Origin: Psychrobacter proteolyticus
GTDB lineage: Bacteria > Pseudomonadota > Gammaproteobacteria > Pseudomonadales > Moraxellaceae
NCBI RefSeq assembly: GCF_003350005.1
Contig: NZ_QLKS01000003.1
Location: 434,001 to 498,000 of the forward strand
DNA length: 64,000 nucleotides
Direction of reading: 5' to 3'
Under the pieces are notes generated by a model. That model made no database searches. It was not told the DNA's origin and worked only from the letters and a program-made list of their open reading frames with translations. Every line of letters begins with the position of its first letter. The first letter of the stretch is position 1. Positions 58,807-64,000 of the stretch are shown one piece after another. The position numbers and the translations under genes were made by a program.

Positions 58807-60828
58807 TTATGCGAACTTAGCTTCCATCTCTTCTAAAGTCGTCATTGATAGTAGTAACTTCTCTTCATTATCACTATGCTGTTGCTGTAGCGCCGTTTGC
58901 TCATTGAGTAATACAAGCAAGTCAGACTTACGGCTCTCTTCGTACAACTCTGTATCAGCCAGTTTTTCTTCAAGCGTTACAAGCTGCTTATCAATCTTAG
59001 CCAGGGTCTTTTCTGTTTCTTCTATCTCGCGGCGGATAGGTGCTGTCATTTTACGCTGTTCAGCGGCTAGCTTACGCTGCTCTTCTTTACTAAGTGCAGG
59101 TGTAGCAACTCTACTATTTGATGAGTTATCAGATGACTTGTTACTTGCTTGACTATTATCTGTTTCACGTGAAACGAATTTCTTACTCTCTTTTTTGCTT
59201 TTTTTCTTACCTGTATTTTTATCTGATGCGTTCTCTTGCTTGCGCTTCTCTGCTAGCCATTTACCATAGTCGCCAATGTCGCCATCGAACTCTTCGATAA
59301 TGCCATCGTGTACCAGATACAGCTCATCACAGACATTGGCAATCAACTCTCGATCATGCGAGACCAGTACCACTGCACCTTTGAAACCTTGTAAGGCGAT
59401 AGTCAATGCTTGACGCATTTGTAAATCTAAATGGTTGGTTGGCTCATCGAGTACAAGGACGTTTGGACGCTGCCAAACGATCAATGCTAAAGTCAAACGC
59501 GCGCGCTCACCACCTGAGAATAGCTCGCTTGGCGTATCAATACGCTCACCGCGGAAGTCAAAGCTACCCAGAAACGAGCGTAGCATCGCATCAGAGGTTT
59601 TGCCCGCTAGGCGACGTAACATCTCTATAGGTGTTGCTTTGGCATCTAGGATATCCATTTGATGCTGATTGAAATAGCCTAGCTTTAGGGTATCCGAAAC
59701 ACGATATTTCCCTGTTAGTACGCCAAGCTCACCGACTAAGGCTTTAATCAGTGTTGATTTACCAGCGCCGTTCATACCCAGTAAGCCGAGACGGGTATCA
59801 GGCGTTACCTGTACATTGGCATTATGTAGAAGCGGTGTCTCGCTATAGCCGATATCTGCGTTGGTTAGCTCAATTAGCGGTGAGCTCATGTTTGCAGGCT
59901 CATAGAACTGGAACGAGAACGGGTTGTCAGCCATCATTGGTGATAGCTCTGCCATGCGCTCTAACTGCTTAATACGGCTCTGTGCTTGCTTGGCTTTACT
60001 GGCTTTAGCACGGAAACGACGAATAAAGTCATCTAAATGAGCCTTTGTCGCTTCTTGCTTTTCAAACGCTTGCTGCTGCTGCGCCATACGCTCGTGACGG
60101 GTACGAATAAACTGCTGATAGTTACCAGTATAAAGGGTGATTTTTTGCTGCTCTACATGCAGGATATGACCAACTGTCGCGTCCAAAAACGCTTGGTCAT
60201 GCGAGATGACGATGACCAGACCCATATAGGCATTGATCCATGTTTCAAGCCACAAGATAGCGTCTAAGTCCAAATGGTTGGTTGGCTCATCGAGTAACAT
60301 CAAATCAGCACGGCTCATCAAGGTTTTGGCGAGGTTTAAGCGCATACGCCAACCACCAGAAAACCCTTCTACTGGCAGCTCATGCTGGCTAGTCTTAAAA
60401 CCAAGACCCGCCATAATTTGTGCTGCTTTGGTCGGCGTACGATATCCGTCGATTTCATCGAACTGCTGGTGTAGCACACCAATTTGCTCATCACTGACAC
60501 TGCTCAAATCATTCAGCGCAGCATTAATTTCATACCACTGCTCATCACCGCTCAATACATAATCGATTGCAGACTGCGTCGTAGCACCAACTTCCTGTGC
60601 CATGTGCGCCACATGCCAGCTATCAGGAATACTGACTTCACCTTTATCAAGGGTGACCTCTGTATCGCCTGTACCCATCTGCGTCAGTAATAGCGCAAAT
60701 AAGGTAGATTTGCCTGTGCCGTTGTTGCCCGTCAGTCCAACTTTGTGACCTGGATGGAGCTGAAAGCTTGCACCTGCAAACAATTCACGACCATCACGGC
60801 GAACACCAACGTCTTTAAATTCGATCAT
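58807..60828 (-). CDS. yheS: ABC-F family ATPase (YheS type)
   Basis: Cytoplasmic ribosome-associated ABC-F protein. 673 residues with two ATPase cassettes: GNNGTGKS near residue 36 with SGGWRMRLNLAKTL and LLLDEPTNHLDLDAILWLE, then GMNGAGKS near 350 with SGGERARLTLALIVW and LVLDEPTNHLDLQMR. The linker between them carries RAKASKAKQAQSRIKQLERM, and the C-terminus is a charged coiled coil with a Ser/Asn/Lys insertion. The first-cassette text and the RFRAKASKAKQAQ linker make it YheS over Uup or EttA. Such factors act on stalled ribosomes; the exact role of YheS is not settled. Confidence 0.93.
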   Translation of the reverse strand: MIEFKDVGVRRDGRELFAGASFQLHPGHKVGLTGNNGTGKSTLFALLLTQMGTGDTEVTLDKGEVSIPDSWHVAHMAQEVGATTQSAIDYVLSGDEQWYEINAALNDLSSVSDEQIGVLHQQFDEIDGYRTPTKAAQIMAGLGFKTSQHELPVEGFSGGWRMRLNLAKTLMSRADLMLLDEPTNHLDLDAILWLETWINAYMGLVIVISHDQAFLDATVGHILHVEQQKITLYTGNYQQFIRTRHERMAQQQQAFEKQEATKAHLDDFIRRFRAKASKAKQAQSRIKQLERMAELSPMMADNPFSFQFYEPANMSSPLIELTNADIGYSETPLLHNANVQVTPDTRLGLLGMNGAGKSTLIKALVGELGVLTGKYRVSDTLKLGYFNQHQMDILDAKATPIEMLRRLAGKTSDAMLRSFLGSFDFRGERIDTPSELFSGGERARLTLALIVWQRPNVLVLDEPTNHLDLQMRQALTIALQGFKGAVVLVSHDRELIANVCDELYLVHDGIIEEFDGDIGDYGKWLAEKRKQENASDKNTGKKKSKKESKKFVSRETDNSQASNKSSDNSSNSRVATPALSKEEQRKLAAEQRKMTAPIRREIEETEKTLAKIDKQLVTLEEKLADTELYEESRKSDLLVLLNEQTALQQQHSDNEEKLLLSMTTLEEMEAKFA

Positions 60829-61489
60829 ATAATTTCTTCATCTCAACAATAATATAGATATAGGGCAATAAGAAACACACATAGGGTATGCCAACTGGCG
60901 GCTATTATTTCAAACGCTTGCCCCATAGGCAAACAATTAAATAACTATTTCAAAACTAAGTATTTATTACGCCAAACACCTTAAGTTGCACAAGCGACTC
61001 TTGAGCTCATACATGGTTGTTACTATTATAAAGGTTATGGCCGTAAAATACCGTAATATGACTAATAAGCTTTAAGACTTCCTAATATTATTAAGTAGTG
61101 TTTTATACAGTCACACGCTATTATTTTTTAGTCTGGTTATTGGTTTAGCCCATTGACGCAGTTATTTTGAACAATACAATATCAAAATTGGGACACTGTC
61201 ATTTATTAGTAAAATTCAATAGTTGCATCACTCTTGACAAACGAATCCGCACCCCCATTATGATATACTGCTAAAAGATAAGTGCCCACTATCAATAGAG
61301 CCAATAAAACGTTGTGGTGGCACAAATACTATTTTGAAATTGTACAAACAGCTTATAATGCACCAATAGCTTTGCCATAATGACAGCACCCAATTAAATC
61401 AAACGCCGTGCGTATCTTTATTTGCAAGTACCCTATTGCAAACCCAAACAGGACGACGACCGCATTTGATCCTAGCAACTGAGGTAGAT
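60829..61489. other. Gene-free region between yheS and erpA
   Basis: About 660 bp of AT-rich DNA holding the divergent promoters. Apart from the promoter-like pair at 61234-61264 I see no RNA or gene. Confidence 0.5.
61234..61264 (+). promoter_or_regulatory. Candidate sigma-70 promoter of erpA
   Basis: A perfect TTGACA at 61234-61239 is followed, 19 bp later, by TATGAT at 61259-61264. The spacer is longer than ideal. It lies about 225 bp before the erpA start. It could equally be chance in AT-rich DNA. Confidence 0.35.
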
Positions 61490-61870
61490 ATGAACGAATC
61501 AGCCAACCAATTTAGCCCAAGCTCAAGCCAGCCAGTAGATCCAACCGTATTAAGCCTAACTGATAGTGCGGCGCAAAAAGTACGCCGTCTACGTGAAGAA
61601 GAAGGCGATAGCGATCTTATGCTACGTGTCTATGTGACGGGTGGCGGTTGTTCTGGTTTCTCTTACGGGTTTAACTTTGCCAACGATCTGAATGAAGACG
61701 ATGCCAATTTTGATAATGGGGATGTGACGTTAGTCGTCGATTCGCTAAGCTATCAATACTTGCAAGGCTCAACCGTTGACTATACTGAAGGACTGGAAGG
61801 GGCACGTTTTGTGGTGACCAATCCAAATGCCACGACCACTTGCGGCTGCGGTTCGTCATTCTCTATATAA
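61490..61870 (+). CDS. erpA: Iron-sulfur cluster insertion protein ErpA
   Basis: A-type carrier that delivers Fe-S clusters to apo-enzymes, including those of isoprenoid synthesis. I start at the ATG at 61490 (126 residues), which has GAGG upstream; an in-frame TTG at 61436 would add a poor extension. The three cluster cysteines are in [11 protein letters not shown] and [26 protein letters not shown] is the family signature. It is a single gene with a terminator about 90 bp downstream. In E. coli erpA is controlled by IscR; I cannot confirm an IscR site here. Confidence 0.95.
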   Translation: MNESANQFSPSSSQPVDPTVLSLTDSAAQKVRRLREEEGDSDLMLRVYVTGGGCSGFSYGFNFANDLNEDDANFDNGDVTLVVDSLSYQYLQGSTVDYTEGLEGARFVVTNPNATTTCGCGSSFSI

Positions 61871-61954
61871 GCCAAATAGACGCGGTCGCGCTATGATTAT
61901 CAAGATAATGCGATAGTGTGCGAATACCATGTCAAATGGCTTGTAGGCATAATG

Positions 61955-61990
61955 AACAAAGCATCTATCTCTCAGGTAGATGCTTTTTTT
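61955..61990 (+). terminator. Terminator after erpA
   Basis: AAAGCATCTA pairs with TAGATGCTTT around a short loop, followed by TTTTTAT. It lies 90 bp after erpA. Confidence 0.82.
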
Positions 61991-62214
61991 ATCAAACTGT
62001 CTGGTCAGAATAACGCTATATTCGAGATGAATTTGTATTAAAAACAGGGTCAAAATCTTCATGAATCGCTTTGCCTAAAGCTTATCGTATTTGTAATTGT
62101 CCGTGGTTTTCAACACAGCTTTGAGCTAAACTGACGGAATTATTGACCTAACATTTACCTATTTTATGGACAAACGCTTATCGTGTTTTGATCCGCCATA
62201 ATAAATAACAATAG
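61991..62214. other. Upstream region of gshA, no gene
   Basis: About 220 bp after the erpA terminator and before gshA (344 bp in all between the genes). No operator or RNA is recognised. Confidence 0.45.
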
Positions 62215-63798
62215 ATGACTATTATGAGTAATTTTGCGAGTAGCTTTGTTAATTTCAAAATCCCTAATTGGTTTGATAGCCAACACTTAACGGGTATGCT
62301 CCGCGGTATTGAAAAAGAGGGCCTGCGCGTAAAGCCTGATGGTTTCTTGGCACAGACCCCGCATCCAGCCAAACTTGGATCAAAACTTACCCATCCTTTT
62401 ATCACTACCGATTACTCAGAAAGCCTACTTGAGCTCATCACTGAACCAAAGTCCTCACCAAAAGAGACCCTCAATATGCTGCGCCAATTGCACGTATTGG
62501 TCTATCAGGGCATACCTGAAGGTGAGCTGATGTGGCCATTATCGATGCCTTGTATGTTGTCTTCTAAAGATGAGGATATCCCACTAGCTGATTACGGTAG
62601 CTCTAATACAGGTAAGCTAAAAACCCTATATCGTAGTGGCCTTGGTATCCGCTATGGTCGCCGCATGCAGACGATTGCTGGTTTGCATTACAACTTGTCT
62701 TTTGGTGATACGCTATTTGAGACATGGCAAGCCCAAACATCGACTGCACAAAGCCAAACATTGACAGAGTTCAAAAACGAGAAATACCTAGGGTTGATTC
62801 GTAACTTTAAACGTCTGACCAGCCTTGTTTTATATTTACTGGGTGCCAGTCCAAGCGTGTGTCCTTGTTTCTTGGCAGGGCGTGAGCACGATTTAGAATT
62901 GCTCAATGATTCGACCTATTACAAACCTGCTGCGACTAGCCTGCGTATGGGTAAACTTGGCTATACCAATAGCGTGCAAGAGCAGCTTGATATCCGTTAC
63001 AACTATCTGCCAGAGTATGTCGATGGTCTACGCCGTGCCATCCAAACACCGCACGAAAGCTTTGCTAAGCTTGGCTTAGAAGACGAAGATGGCAACCCAA
63101 TCCAAATTAACAATCATATTCTGCAGATAGAAAACGAGTACTACAGCCCTATTCGTCCTAAACAAATCGCAATGAGCGGTGAAACACCAACCGAAGCGCT
63201 TGAGCGTCGCGGTATCGCTTATGTCGAGTTCCGCGCTATCGATCTTGACCCATATAGTGACGTAGGTATTCGTCTCTCTAGTGCTTGCTTCTTGGAAGTG
63301 ATGGCGTTGTATTGTCTGTTCAGTGACTCACCTGATCTACTACCTGAAGAAGAAGACACGCTCGCTATCAATCTTGAGCGTGTGGTCAATGAAGGTCGCC
63401 GTGATGATTTGCACATTATCAATAATGGCCAAGAGCAGTCACTCGAAAGCTGGATGCTAACGCATCTAGAGCGTATGCAGCCGCTTGCTGCACTGCTTGA
63501 TGCTCATTACGGTGGTAACGATTACCGCGCGGCCGTAGCATTGATGCAAGGCAAAGCAGGACACTCTGAGTCGACTATCTCCGCACAAGTGAATTCCGAT
63601 AGCAAACGCTTAGGCAGCTTATGGCAGCTTGGATTTACGTTGGCTCAGCAGCATCGCGAGTCTTTACTACAGCAGACACTTAGTCCAAATACTCAAGCTA
63701 AATATGAAGTATTGGCAGAAAAATCTATCTTACAGCAAGCTGAGATTGAGCAGTCTGAAACAGAAGACTTTGCGGAATTTTTACAGCAGTATCGCTAA
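62215..63798 (+). CDS. gshA: Glutamate-cysteine ligase GshA
   Basis: First enzyme of glutathione synthesis. 527 residues of the E. coli-type family: GMLRGIEKEGLRV near residue 27 (substrate Glu binding), PFITTDYSESLLELITEP, then GRRMQTIAGLHYNLSF, CPCFLAG and VEFRAIDLDPYSDVGI. The length is close to E. coli GshA (518). It starts at the ATG at 62215, with another ATG three codons on. The 3' end and stop codon fall inside the first unit of a 14-bp tandem repeat that continues to 63928. Confidence 0.96.
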   Translation: MTIMSNFASSFVNFKIPNWFDSQHLTGMLRGIEKEGLRVKPDGFLAQTPHPAKLGSKLTHPFITTDYSESLLELITEPKSSPKETLNMLRQLHVLVYQGIPEGELMWPLSMPCMLSSKDEDIPLADYGSSNTGKLKTLYRSGLGIRYGRRMQTIAGLHYNLSFGDTLFETWQAQTSTAQSQTLTEFKNEKYLGLIRNFKRLTSLVLYLLGASPSVCPCFLAGREHDLELLNDSTYYKPAATSLRMGKLGYTNSVQEQLDIRYNYLPEYVDGLRRAIQTPHESFAKLGLEDEDGNPIQINNHILQIENEYYSPIRPKQIAMSGETPTEALERRGIAYVEFRAIDLDPYSDVGIRLSSACFLEVMALYCLFSDSPDLLPEEEDTLAINLERVVNEGRRDDLHIINNGQEQSLESWMLTHLERMQPLAALLDAHYGGNDYRAAVALMQGKAGHSESTISAQVNSDSKRLGSLWQLGFTLAQQHRESLLQQTLSPNTQAKYEVLAEKSILQQAEIEQSETEDFAEFLQQYR

Positions 63799-63928
63799 GC
63801 CTTGATTGCTAGCTTTTAACTGCCAGTTATTGATTGCTGAATTCTGATGACTAGCTATTGATTGCTAAGGTCTGATTGCTAAGTACTGACTGTAAAATTT
63901 TGACTGTTTAATCTTGATTGCTACCCTA
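63789..63928. repeat. Ten-unit degenerate 14-bp tandem repeat after gshA
   Basis: From 63803 each 14-bp unit begins TGATTGCT or a close variant (TAACTGCC, TGATGACT, TGACTGTA, TGACTGTT): unit starts 63803, 63817, 63831, 63845, 63859, 63873, 63887, 63901 and 63915. The 63789-63802 segment, GTATCGCTAAGCCT, matches the consensus TGATTGCTAAGTCT at about 10 of 14 positions and contains the gshA stop codon. The exact 14-bp phase across nine steps rules out chance. Function is unknown. Confidence 0.88.
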
Positions 63929-63965
63929 CATCTATTATAGATAAACCCATAAGAGTAACCGCACA

Positions 63966-64000
63966 ATGCGACAGCTAACCACTTACCGTAACCTGCAAGT
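63966..64000 (+). CDS. Possible start of the next gene (cut by window edge)
   Basis: An ATG at 63966 opens a frame of 11 codons (MRQLTTYRNLQ) to the edge, with AAGAG 14 bases upstream. Too short to identify; it could be chance. Confidence 0.3.
   Translation, partial: MRQLTTYRNLQ

Noticed and set aside
63803..63928. 14-bp repeat as a CRISPR array
   Set aside because: Units are contiguous without spacers, too short and degenerate, and no cas gene is present.

Overview
The window is ordinary, gene-dense chromosomal DNA of a gammaproteobacterium. It most resembles Moraxellaceae, and Psychrobacter is my best guess. Reasons: fairly AT-rich, T/A-rich intergenic DNA; the block tpiA-secG-tRNA-Leu-tRNA-fMet-rimP-nusA-infB-rbfA-truB followed at a distance by rpsO-pnp; pilBCD-coaE; pepA-holC divergent from lptFG; and housekeeping proteins carrying polar Ser/Asp/Asn/Thr/Lys-rich insertions. 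The genus is inferred from gene order and protein style, not from a database search. I see no prophage, insertion sequence, CRISPR array, plasmid gene, rRNA or toxin-antitoxin pair.

Layout. 1-3.3 kb (minus): the high-affinity phosphate operon pstS-pstC-pstA, read leftwards off the edge, with a Pho box in front of pstS and strong inverted repeats between pstS and pstC. 3.4-6.0 kb (plus): a TPP riboswitch and thiC. 6.1-16.3 kb: a mixed accessory/metabolic stretch with class I aldolase, an EamA-type permease, an ABC exporter, an alpha/beta hydrolase, an AlkB-like dioxygenase, an EcsC protein, a quinone-oxidoreductase-like MDR protein, an EEP-family phosphoesterase and a stand-alone baeRF-type (eRF1-like) protein. 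16.7-20.5 kb (plus): prlC-yheV, a membrane coiled-coil protein and a macro-domain-like protein.

20.6-34.4 kb (almost all minus) is RNA and translation machinery: pnp, rpsO, two tiny acidic proteins, a DJ-1/PfpI protein, truB, rbfA, infB, nusA, rimP, initiator tRNA-Met, tRNA-Leu(GAG), secG and tpiA. 34.8-39.7 kb (plus): type IV pilus genes pilB-pilC-pilD, then coaE, which overlaps rlmB tail to tail; ppnP follows. 41.8-47.2 kb (plus): recN, yqgE, ruvX, a small membrane protein, tusA, xerD and a DUF3817 protein, a cluster rich in DNA repair and recombination genes. 47.3-54.7 kb: a PH-domain membrane protein, an RsmC-like methyltransferase, lptG/lptF for LPS export, a cysteine hydrolase, pepA and holC. 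54.9-64 kb: sstT, cbpM/cbpA, a small RlpA-like protein, yheS, erpA and gshA. Directly after gshA is a ten-unit, 14-bp degenerate tandem repeat that includes the gshA stop codon.

Most genes are recognisable housekeeping functions. The less routine signals are the 14-bp repeat after gshA, an initiator tRNA whose 1-72 mismatch reads U-U instead of C-A, a perfect hairpin just upstream of pnp, the inverted repeats between pstS and pstC, the macro-domain-like and baeRF-like orphans, two tiny acidic proteins beside a stress-type DJ-1 gene, and large disordered insertions in PepA, LptF and TruB. I found no clearly new multi-gene system.
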